DNA of 20,998 nt from Candidatus Micrarchaeum sp. (GTDB taxonomy: Archaea; Micrarchaeota; Micrarchaeia; CAILAH01), in the NCBI GenBank assembly GCA_020723045.1, contig DYJQ01000011.1, positions 1-20,998 of the forward strand, written 5' to 3'. Position 1 is the first letter of the stretch. Every line of letters starts with the position of its first letter. The position numbers and the translations under genes are program-made. This document shows positions 8,209-14,117 of the stretch, in pieces. Under the pieces are notes generated by a model. The model searched no databases and had not been told where the DNA came from. It was given only the letters and a program-made list of their open reading frames with translations.

Positions 8209-9447
8209 TCAGAGCAGGAAAAGCAGGGCTATTGCAACTACTATTAGTATAACTGAAACGAGCAATGATACACCAATAGCAATGCGCATCTCTCTCTGGT
8301 GCGAAAAATAGCCTATTACCGCACTCGATGAGAGACTGCCCAGGAAGGCGCACACAGCACTTACGGCCTTTTCATCCAGCGAGAGCCCACTCTCGGTCGC
8401 AAGTATGGAGGATACTGTTGCAACACTGCTGAATGTACCGCCCAAGAATGATACGAAATAGATGCCCATGTTTGAGAATGTGGTTATATAGCCCAGCACT
8501 GCCGAAACCACGATAAATACGATGGCAAATTTGACTGCTCGGGATATTGTGAACGGCTGGCGGAGTTTAAGGAACCCTATGTTAACTGCATAGGATTCTG
8601 TGAAAAATTGGACCGCGAGATGTACTAGTATTACGATGATGTATACAGGCCAGAGGAGCTGGAAGAGGGGGAGGGAGAACAATGCGATGAATGCAAGGTT
8701 CATGAGCGAGCTTGCAGATATTGATGCGCTGTATGCGTTGAAAAGCGACTTATGCAACTGCTTTGCCTTGCTCGAGATGAGCGATATAGATGAAATGTGG
8801 TTAACGAGACCGCCCAGAAAACCAACTACATACACTGGAAGGTTAGGGTACAGCCTGTGCAGCAGGAATGCGATGAAGCTAACACCTGAGACGAAATAAA
8901 TCATCCTGAAGAACATATCGATGTTGAAAGTGAGGCCGTATAGCATGATTGATGGCGGGGAGATGGGATAAAGTACGAATATGATTATTGCAAAACGGAC
9001 TATATCGCTCCACTCATCCTCCGTCAGCTTCTCGATTATGTGGACTGAGTAGCGCTTGGAATAGAGCACAGCTGTTATTATGACAGCCATTGCCACTGCA
9101 TCAACAAAGAGCGAGTAGGAGACAAACACACCTATTATGAACGCGAGTGGGAAGAGAGCAAATGTGGTAAGGCCTCCCTTGCGTGTTCTGAGTGAGATCT
9201 GGTAGAAATAATATGAGAGCAATAGGATGCTGGCAAAGCAGAGTATGGGAAAATATGAGAGGATTTCGCTGAACTTTGACACCTCAATCGAGAGCATGCC
9301 GATGAGTGATACGAGAAGGAATGTACGCGCTCCAAATAGGTGCTGCTTCTTTGCATACTCTCTCTCGATACCTATCAATGCGCCCAGTGCGCCCGCTATG
9401 AATATCTTGACAAGAAGCAGGGTATCCATAACAAGAGATGGCTCCAT
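8209..9447 (-). CDS. MgtC/SapB N-terminal plus DUF4010-type integral membrane protein
   Basis: A 412-residue, very hydrophobic protein with roughly a dozen predicted membrane segments. The N-terminus (ALGALIGIEREYAKKQ then FGARTFLLVSLIGMLS, about 20-53) matches the MgtC/SapB signature, including the conserved IGxERE and R-T-F region. The remaining hydrophobic helices, with a glycine- and serine-rich C-terminal part (VSFLGGTFSSVATVSSILA and AVCAFLGSLSSSAVIG), resemble the DUF4010 portion fused to MgtC domains in archaea and bacteria. Transport substrate and function are unknown for this architecture. The ATG at 9447 follows AGGTAG about 7 nt upstream and lies 10 nt after the GGGP synthase stop, so the two form a probable operon. 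Confidence 0.85.
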   Translation of the reverse strand: MEPSLVMDTLLLVKIFIAGALGALIGIEREYAKKQHLFGARTFLLVSLIGMLSIEVSKFSEILSYFPILCFASILLLSYYFYQISLRTRKGGLTTFALFPLAFIIGVFVSYSLFVDAVAMAVIITAVLYSKRYSVHIIEKLTEDEWSDIVRFAIIIFVLYPISPPSIMLYGLTFNIDMFFRMIYFVSGVSFIAFLLHRLYPNLPVYVVGFLGGLVNHISSISLISSKAKQLHKSLFNAYSASISASSLMNLAFIALFSLPLFQLLWPVYIIVILVHLAVQFFTESYAVNIGFLKLRQPFTISRAVKFAIVFIVVSAVLGYITTFSNMGIYFVSFLGGTFSSVATVSSILATESGLSLDEKAVSAVCAFLGSLSSSAVIGYFSHQREMRIAIGVSLLVSVILIVVAIALLFLL

Positions 9448-9457
9448 AACAAACTAC

Positions 9458-10228
9458 CTATATTGGCCTTTTTGCGTCGTTAATCGTCTTTGAGAATGCC
9501 TCAACCCTCGATTTGACGTCTTCCACATTCTCGATGACCGTGCCAATCTGTATCATATCGGCACCCGCTTTTATTATATCCCTTGCCTCATCGAGCGTTC
9601 TTATCCCTCCCGCCACCATATACGGCAGTGTTGTAGCCTTGCGCACGTACCGTACCATCTCCAGTGGGACCGGGCCGAGCTCACTCGCAGAGCCGGCATC
9701 AGTAAATATCATGTGGTTGCCGGCAAGCTCGCCAGTGAGTGCAAGCGCCGCCGCAAGCTTGGGCCTGTTGCGCGGCATGAGTTTTGCATCACCCACCCAG
9801 CCGACCGTCCCGCCAGGTTCTACTACAATATACGCAGTAGGTATCGGCTCGATGTTAAACTGGCGTATGAGTGGCGCGCCGAGCATCTGCGCCTGGCCCA
9901 GCCAGTATGGGTTGCGCGAATTGAGTAATGTGAGGAAATAGATTGCATCAGCATAACGAGTGATTGTACCCACGTTGCCCGGGAAGAGTATGATGGGAAC
10001 AGAAACACTGCTCTTTATCTCCTGTGCAACCATATCGAGAAGCTCGCCCTGCACACTCGTTGAGCCGCCTATCGCTATCATATCAGCACCCGCTTCCGCT
10101 GCTACAATCGCAGTCTTGATCGCAGTCTCAGGGGAGTCATAGTCAACGGGGTCTATAACAATGGAGAGGATAGCCCTATTACTACCAATCTTATCAATCA
10201 GGTACTGTTCAACCTTTCCAACTTTCAT
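9458..10228 (-). CDS. Geranylgeranylglyceryl phosphate synthase
   Basis: This enzyme makes the first ether bond of archaeal membrane lipids, joining geranylgeranyl diphosphate to sn-glycerol-1-phosphate. The 256-residue protein shows the TIM-barrel family signatures: VIDPVD near 24-29 (D26 a likely Mg ligand), IGGSTSV (53-59), ILFPGN (80-85), YIVVEPGGTVGWVG (133-146), TDAGS (176-180) and the phosphate-binding VAGGIRT (205-211). Everything expected is present. A leader of about 13 nt is predicted from a GATTTAAA box at 10263-10270, and it carries the Shine-Dalgarno AAGGTG 8 nt before the ATG. This makes it one of the few genes here with a clear ribosome binding site. The MgtC/DUF4010 gene follows 10 nt downstream. 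Confidence 0.95.
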   Translation of the reverse strand: MKVGKVEQYLIDKIGSNRAILSIVIDPVDYDSPETAIKTAIVAAEAGADMIAIGGSTSVQGELLDMVAQEIKSSVSVPIILFPGNVGTITRYADAIYFLTLLNSRNPYWLGQAQMLGAPLIRQFNIEPIPTAYIVVEPGGTVGWVGDAKLMPRNRPKLAAALALTGELAGNHMIFTDAGSASELGPVPLEMVRYVRKATTLPYMVAGGIRTLDEARDIIKAGADMIQIGTVIENVEDVKSRVEAFSKTINDAKRPI

Positions 10229-10236
10229 CTAGGATA

Positions 10237-10270
10237 CACCTTACGATAATGAGATGAAAAAAGATTTAAA
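10237..10270 (-). promoter_or_regulatory. Putative promoter and Shine-Dalgarno of GGGP synthase
   Basis: On the - strand the TATA-like TTTAAATC (10263-10270) is centred about 39 nt before the ATG at 10228, and AAGGTG (10242-10237) sits 8 nt before it. The arrangement predicts a leadered transcript, unlike most genes in this window. Confidence 0.45.
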
Positions 10271-10278
10271 CCTCATAT

Positions 10279-10698
10279 CTATATCAACCGCTCTTTTGGT
10301 ATCAATGGCTTAAGGAAACCGCGCTCAGTGAATACGAGTGCTGCACCGTTGCCCTGCATGTCCTGTACTATTATGAGGCCATCCCCGCAATTTCCGTCAG
10401 CAATGGGTATGCGCTCGCCGCTGTACAGCTTTTGAATGGACGTATAATCCAACCTTATAAAATTCTCAGTTGCCTTGCGGCCAAACACAAGCACGAAATC
10501 GAGAGAGGGTTTTATCCCGTAGAGCGTATCAAGCTTACCAGCAAGGATACCCTTGCGCTGTATGAGACCGCTCTCAAGCGCCTCAAGCCCTCTTGCGTAT
10601 ATATAGACCTTGCTCTTCCTTTCATCTACTGCATAATCGCCCATATCGATACCGAACCTCTCTGCAATGAACTGTAAGAATGTGTGGCCCTCTCCCAT
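10279..10698 (-). CDS. Stand-alone PUA-like RNA-binding protein (C-terminal domain type of RsmF/NOL1 methyltransferases)
   Basis: A 139-residue protein. Its second half (VFGRKATENFIRLD, then LYSGERIPI, GLIIVQDM, GAALVFTERGFLKPLIPKE) resembles the PUA-like domain that in many bacteria and archaea is fused to the C-terminus of RsmF/NOL1-NOP2-Sun m5C methyltransferases. Its ATG shares the final A of the upstream methyltransferase stop (TAATG at 10700-10696), so translation is very probably coupled. This is strong context for a two-subunit or formerly fused enzyme in which this part helps bind RNA. It has no catalytic motif of its own. The assignment rests on a weak pattern match plus context; another small RNA-binding fold is possible. 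Confidence 0.75.
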   Translation of the reverse strand: MGEGHTFLQFIAERFGIDMGDYAVDERKSKVYIYARGLEALESGLIQRKGILAGKLDTLYGIKPSLDFVLVFGRKATENFIRLDYTSIQKLYSGERIPIADGNCGDGLIIVQDMQGNGAALVFTERGFLKPLIPKERLI

Positions 10699-11486
10699 TA
10701 CTCAACCACCTTCTTGACCTTTGCAACGAAGAATTCCTCATCAAGCCTAAACCTTGCAACCTGCTCATCTATCGCCGTATTACCACCTCGGCCCCGCCAG
10801 TACTCAAACGGCAGTTCAGTCTTTTCAAGTATGGCATTATCCCGCTTCTCGAGCAGGAATGCAATCACACCCTCATTCTCCTCTACAGTAGTTGTGCAGG
10901 TTGAGTATACTAATGTGCCAGTGGGTTCAAGCAGGTCAAAGGCATGCAACAGAAGGGATTTTTGGAGTTTTGCAAGCGAGTTGATGCGGTTGGCCGAGTA
11001 GTTCACAAACATTCCCTTCCTCGAACCCATACCGCTGCACGGAGCATCAAGAAGTATTTTATTGAAAGTGGCAAGCCTCGGATAACGACGGCCATCCATA
11101 TTCGTGACCGCAACGTTGAGTATGCCGAGACGGTCAATGTGGCTGCCCACGCTCTTAAGCCGCATGAATGAGATATCATTCGCCACAATCACGCCTCTAT
11201 TCTGCATATGCATCGCCGCCTGTGTTGTCTTGCTACCGGGTGCTGCTGAAACATCAAGCATTATATCTTCTGGCTGTGGGTCAAGCACCATCACAGGCAC
11301 CATTGATGAGAGTGATTGCACGTAAAATAGGCCGAGTTCGTACTCGAGTGTCCTTGCAATATCCGCGTAATCAGTAGAAAATGCGCTCGGATACCATTCC
11401 ACTTGTGTCAGGCCATACTTAGACTGCATCCTAGATGTAAAATCATCCAACCCTATGCGCAGTGTGTTTGCACGAATGTACGGCAC
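10698..11486 (-). CDS. NOL1/NOP2/Sun-family RNA (cytosine-5)-methyltransferase
   Basis: A SAM-dependent m5C methyltransferase for tRNA or rRNA. In the 262-residue version starting at GTG 11486, motif I is LDVSAAPGSKTT (about 77-88), the general catalytic DAPCSG has C150, and the nucleophile motif YSTC has C197; VEENE follows. The N-terminal PYIRANTLRI and the FYVQSLSSM segment are typical of short archaeal enzymes related to archaeal Trm4. The open frame can also begin with TTG at 11507, but GTG 11486 fits the family N-terminus better. It also lies about 27 nt downstream of an AT-rich box (11508-11517) between tRNA-Val and this gene. The stop overlaps the start of the PUA-like gene. It lies immediately downstream of tRNA-Val, so co-transcription with that tRNA is possible. 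The exact target cytosine is unknown. Confidence 0.92.
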   Translation of the reverse strand: MPYIRANTLRIGLDDFTSRMQSKYGLTQVEWYPSAFSTDYADIARTLEYELGLFYVQSLSSMVPVMVLDPQPEDIMLDVSAAPGSKTTQAAMHMQNRGVIVANDISFMRLKSVGSHIDRLGILNVAVTNMDGRRYPRLATFNKILLDAPCSGMGSRKGMFVNYSANRINSLAKLQKSLLLHAFDLLEPTGTLVYSTCTTTVEENEGVIAFLLEKRDNAILEKTELPFEYWRGRGGNTAIDEQVARFRLDEEFFVAKVKKVVE

Positions 11487-11507
11487 AAGATAGATTTGAC
11501 CGGACAA

Positions 11508-11517
11508 ATAATAAAAA
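11508..11517 (-). promoter_or_regulatory. T-rich element after tRNA-Val: possible tRNA terminator and TATA box of the methyltransferase
   Basis: On the - strand the tRNA 3' end is followed by TCC and then TTTTTATTATTT. The T-run can terminate the tRNA transcript. The same AT-rich block lies about 27 nt before the GTG at 11486, a correct distance for a leaderless TATA box. One short element may do both jobs. Confidence 0.4.
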
Positions 11518-11520
11518 GGA

Positions 11521-11778
11521 TGGACCTGCGCGGGATTGAACCGCGGATCTCTCGCGTAAGGGGTGTGTAGGCTTTGCCTACAATTTGTCGCCTACGGCGA
11601 CAACTCCGCCCCCTTAAACCCCAAGGTATTTTTGGGCTTCCGCCCAAAAATGGGGATTGAAGGCGAATGCATTTTCCCAGCACCTACTTCTCTCAGGAGA
11701 AGTAGAGAAAGAAGAGGGTATTAGCCCCCTTCCTCTCCTCTTGTGAGGCGAGCGTCTTAACCACTCGACTACAGGTCC
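11521..11778 (-). tRNA. tRNA-Val(CAC) interrupted by a long insert in the anticodon loop
   Basis: On the - strand the exons give a full cloverleaf. The acceptor stem is GGACCUG/CAGGUCC with discriminator A73 and no encoded CCA; U8-A9 are normal. The D arm is GUC/GAC with loop GAGUGGUUAA, and the anticodon stem is CUCGC/GCGAG. The loop is CUCACAA (anticodon CAC), the variable loop AGAUC, and the T arm CGCGG-UUCAAUC-CCGCG. The mature tRNA would be 73 nt. The two halves of the anticodon arm are separated by about 185 nt (11556-11740), far longer than usual archaeal tRNA introns. If the halves were joined a few bases differently, the loop could read CUCACAC (still Val), CUCAUAC (Met) or CUCUUAC (Lys). 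Val(CAC) gives the consensus-like CCUCACAAGC and is preferred. A TATA-like box lies at 11797-11812. Whether it is spliced or inactivated is not known. Confidence 0.85.
11556..11740 (-). other. Insert (putative intron) in tRNA-Val, about 185 nt, composed of consecutive hairpins
   Basis: Read on the - strand the insert folds almost entirely. Hairpin A (11740-11705) is a 14-bp imperfect stem with loop GGCUAAUA. Hairpin B (11705-11684) has a perfect 9-bp stem CUACUUCUC/GAGAAGUAG and loop CUGA. About 28 single-stranded bases follow. Hairpin C (11655-11619) has CCCC/GGGG outside and a perfect 10-bp stem AUUUUUGGGC/GCCCAAAAAU capped by a GNRA loop GGAA. Branched element D (11616-11557) has UAAGGGG/CCCCUUA closing two sub-hairpins: UUGUCGCC/GGCGACAA (8 bp, loop GUA) and UGUAGGC/GCCUACA (7 bp, loop AAA). 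I found no bulge-helix-bulge at junctions 37/38, 38/39 or 39/40, no homing endonuclease frame and no group I core. It may be an unusual intron, an embedded RNA or an inserted repeat. Boundaries are uncertain by one or two bases. Confidence 0.7.
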
Positions 11779-11796
11779 ACAAGCAAATTAGAAGTG

Positions 11797-11812
11797 ATTA
11801 ATAATATAATTT
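11797..11812 (-). promoter_or_regulatory. Putative TATA box of tRNA-Val
   Basis: On the - strand AAATTATATTATTAAT is centred about 26 nt before the first tRNA nucleotide at 11778, the expected position for a strong archaeal stable-RNA promoter. Confidence 0.55.
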
Positions 11813-11887
11813 TTCATACAAACTCAAGGACCAGAACAGGTGGAAGGAGCATGGTTGGCAAAGCCCACAGTTGCCGTGTGAGAAGGA

Positions 11888-11896
11888 TTTAAATTA
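11888..11896 (+). promoter_or_regulatory. Putative TATA box of the ankyrin-repeat gene
   Basis: TTTAAATTA is centred about 26 nt before the ATG at 11918, so the transcript probably starts at or next to the start codon. The gap 11779-11917 otherwise shows only the tRNA-Val promoter and no further gene that I can support. Confidence 0.5.
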
Positions 11897-11917
11897 ATGG
11901 AACTTAAATAGGAACAT

Positions 11918-12703
11918 ATGAAACAGCTCTTTGTTTATATCGCAGCCATTGCTATCGGCGTTTTCATACTCTTATGGGCGCTGGGTGGCATTAGAGGTAT
12001 GGCCAATGGTGAGCTAAAAAAAACAGTTGAGAGTATAATGATGAGTGATGCAAGCAAGCCTCATAATAAGGACATATTCTCGTGGCTTGTCAATGCTCTA
12101 AGAGCGGCATACATGAAGCTCCTTCTCGGGTTGGGGGCAAATGCTGGAAATATCAATGAATTCCCGCTAGCCACAGCAATGGTTGGCGATGAAGACCTGC
12201 TGAGGATGGTTGATAGTGAGAATATAGATGTGCGCGATGTGGACGGCAAAACACCCCTCATGCACGTGATAGAGAATGGAGATGACAGGTTGATAAAAAT
12301 GATGGTGGAGAGCGGTACTGATGTGAACGCGAGCGATAATGAAGGAAAGTCAGTACTGATTTATACCATCACCAACGGCGAAGATGACGGGAGCGATACA
12401 AAGCTTGTGATAGAGAATGGAGCTTATGTGAATGCCAGGGATATGAGCGGAAAAACTGCGCTCATGTATGCCACGATTGAAGGTGATGCGAATACAGTGA
12501 AATACCTCATCAAAAAAGGTGCGGACGTAAATGCAATGGATAGATACGGAAGAACGGCACTAATGTTCGCAGTAATGAACCGCAATGAAAAAATTGCTAG
12601 GATACTTATGGATAATGGGGCAGTGGATACACCTGCGTGCATGACCGCATACGAGTATGCATCCGACAGTGGCTACTTAGACATCGCCGACTTGCTTAGA
12701 TAA
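11918..12703 (+). CDS. Membrane-anchored ankyrin-repeat protein
   Basis: A 261-residue protein with one hydrophobic helix at about 5-24, flanked by few charges, that would act as a signal anchor. A linker containing a second mildly hydrophobic stretch (about 55-75) follows, then ankyrin repeats. The repeats fall at about 109-140 (DGKTPLMHVIENGD), 142-176, 177-209 (SGKTALMYATIEGD), 210-240 (YGRTALMFAVMNRN) and a degenerate last one (TAYEYASDSGYLDIADLL). Ankyrin repeats bind other proteins; the partner cannot be told from sequence. Orientation of the repeats, inside or outside the cell, is not certain. The gene stands alone between the tRNA-Val promoter and a convergent SDR gene, whose 3' end it overlaps by 31 bp. 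Such proteins are scattered among archaea and bacteria and may be acquired by transfer, but codon use here does not look foreign. Confidence 0.88.
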   Translation: MKQLFVYIAAIAIGVFILLWALGGIRGMANGELKKTVESIMMSDASKPHNKDIFSWLVNALRAAYMKLLLGLGANAGNINEFPLATAMVGDEDLLRMVDSENIDVRDVDGKTPLMHVIENGDDRLIKMMVESGTDVNASDNEGKSVLIYTITNGEDDGSDTKLVIENGAYVNARDMSGKTALMYATIEGDANTVKYLIKKGADVNAMDRYGRTALMFAVMNRNEKIARILMDNGAVDTPACMTAYEYASDSGYLDIADLLR

Positions 12704-13611
12704 TCAACAAATTCACTTATCCCTTTTCTTAACTCTACATTTTTTAGGCCGAGCTCCACTCTGGCCTTCTCTGCAATAACCACCCTATCAGTAGCGAGCA
12801 TATCTATGAATTCATACGGAATGGGCCGTTTATTCTGAAGCGAGCGGGAGAGGTTGTAGAGGGCCAGTGCGGGCCGCGAAATGATGGACGGGATATGCAT
12901 ATACTTCTTAGGCGCACCAGTGAGCTCGGCTACGTAATCAACAAGCTCTCCCTGTGTCATCTCCCGATCATTATTGATGTTGTATATGCCGGTGGCATTG
13001 CGGTCTATTGCATTCACTATTGCATCAGCCACATCGGATGCATGCACGAGCGGGATATGATTTTTACCATCACCAAAGACGGCCATCCTCCCCTTGCGTA
13101 TCATCTCATAAGCCATCCTAAACCCTGCATCAAACCCATTACCATAAATGATAGATGGCCGAAGCGTGCACACCTGGCCCACAAAGTTTTTCGTTATGAG
13201 CTCGCCCTCAAATTTCGTCCTTGCATATACCGTGTCAGGATTCAAAGTGGTGCTCTCTGTAATGTGCCTATTATCCCTCTTGCCGTAAACCGAGATTGAG
13301 CTTATATATATGAGCTTTTTTATGCCCGCCTGGCCGCATCTCTCCACAATACTCTTTGTGCCCTCCACATTTATCCTATAGAGAGAGGAATATGGCTGGG
13401 ACATATCAGTACTGCCTGCAATGTGAACCGCCCATTCACAACCCCTAATCAGTGAATGGTCAAAATCAAACACATCGCCTCTTACCATTGTACAGCCCTC
13501 AATATTCTTTTCCCTGCTTAAAGCAACAATGCTGTGGCCGGTATTGAGCAGTGCCCGCACTACATACCTTCCGAGACGGCCGCTCCCACCTGTTACGAAT
13601 ATTTTGGACAT
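12673..13611 (-). CDS. NAD(P)-dependent epimerase/dehydratase (extended SDR family)
   Basis: A 312-residue Rossmann-fold protein of the extended short-chain dehydrogenase family, which includes nucleotide-sugar epimerases. The cofactor site is TGGSGRLG (7-14), D46-V47 follows the second strand, and the catalytic pair is Y129 and K133 (YARTK) with serines in ISSISVYG (103-110). The middle SIIYGNG and the later HVSDVADAI-like HASDVADAIV are family hallmarks. The substrate cannot be assigned. It lies 13 nt downstream of the winged-helix gene, whose stop overlaps a Shine-Dalgarno-like GAGGT about 10 nt from this ATG. The two are probably one transcription unit. Its last 31 bases overlap the end of the convergent ankyrin gene. 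Confidence 0.92.
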   Translation of the reverse strand: MSKIFVTGGSGRLGRYVVRALLNTGHSIVALSREKNIEGCTMVRGDVFDFDHSLIRGCEWAVHIAGSTDMSQPYSSLYRINVEGTKSIVERCGQAGIKKLIYISSISVYGKRDNRHITESTTLNPDTVYARTKFEGELITKNFVGQVCTLRPSIIYGNGFDAGFRMAYEMIRKGRMAVFGDGKNHIPLVHASDVADAIVNAIDRNATGIYNINNDREMTQGELVDYVAELTGAPKKYMHIPSIISRPALALYNLSRSLQNKRPIPYEFIDMLATDRVVIAEKARVELGLKNVELRKGISEFVDYLSKSAMSK

Positions 13612-13624
13612 TTAAAATGCGACC

Positions 13625-14077
13625 TCAGTATATTCCTTTCAGTTTTATCAGTGCCGCGCGTATCTTCATCATCGCGTTCCTGTACTTATTATCATAAGAG
13701 TCAACAATCGACTCTATCCCCATATCATCAGTATCGGAGATAGCGAGCGAGTATTCCTTCAGCTTCCTGCGCACCACACCCTTTCTCTCGAGACGGAGCA
13801 GGTGGTACCGTACCGTCTTCTCGCTGCAACTCTTGCCATCCTCTTTTAGGCGTGCCATAATCTCTTCAACGGTAATACCCTTCCTGCCGCGCAACTGTGA
13901 ACCGAACAGTATCTCGATGAGGTCCAGCAATGACTTCCTTGACTCATTTGGGTTTATCAAGCCGAGTGCAAGCGCAAGCCATCTTATGAGCGATGCCTTC
14001 GTCAGCGATACCTCCTGCGGCATACGCATATCGCGCACCACGATCGTACCCTCTATATGCTCAGCCTCGGGAATCAT
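13625..14077 (-). CDS. Winged-helix DNA-binding protein, putative transcription regulator
   Basis: A 150-residue protein. The central part (GITVEEIMARLKEDG, then CSEKTVRYHLLRLERKGVVRR, about 85-125) is a clear winged helix-turn-helix with recognition helix and wing. Ahead of it are conserved-looking helices (LTKASLIRWLALALGLINPNESRKSLLDLIEIL, here split as LTKASLIRWL and ALALGLINPNESRKSLLDLI) of a type I associate with small archaeal regulators but cannot name. The C-terminus is a short basic helix. It is encoded just upstream of the SDR gene with a 13-nt gap, so it may regulate its own unit. An AT-rich stretch (14099-14124) between DUF373 and this gene could hold its promoter. Later in-frame ATGs exist, for example at the MRMPQEV segment, so the first 16 residues are less certain. 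Confidence 0.8.
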   Translation of the reverse strand: MIPEAEHIEGTIVVRDMRMPQEVSLTKASLIRWLALALGLINPNESRKSLLDLIEILFGSQLRGRKGITVEEIMARLKEDGKSCSEKTVRYHLLRLERKGVVRRKLKEYSLAISDTDDMGIESIVDSYDNKYRNAMMKIRAALIKLKGIY

Positions 14078-14117
14078 ATTCCATACACCAAACGCATCAT
14101 GAATTTTTGTAAATATA

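Noticed and set aside
11556..11740. Tried as group I intron, box C/D RNA or homing-endonuclease intron
   Set aside because: No group I core elements, no box C (RUGAUGA); the only CUGA is inside a tetraloop, and there is no open frame long enough for an endonuclease.
11851..11892. 13-codon frame (MVGKAHSCRVRRI) with a GGAAGGAG sequence just upstream
   Set aside because: Too short to support. It overlaps the TATA box of the ankyrin gene, and no family is recognised; possibly chance or a remnant.
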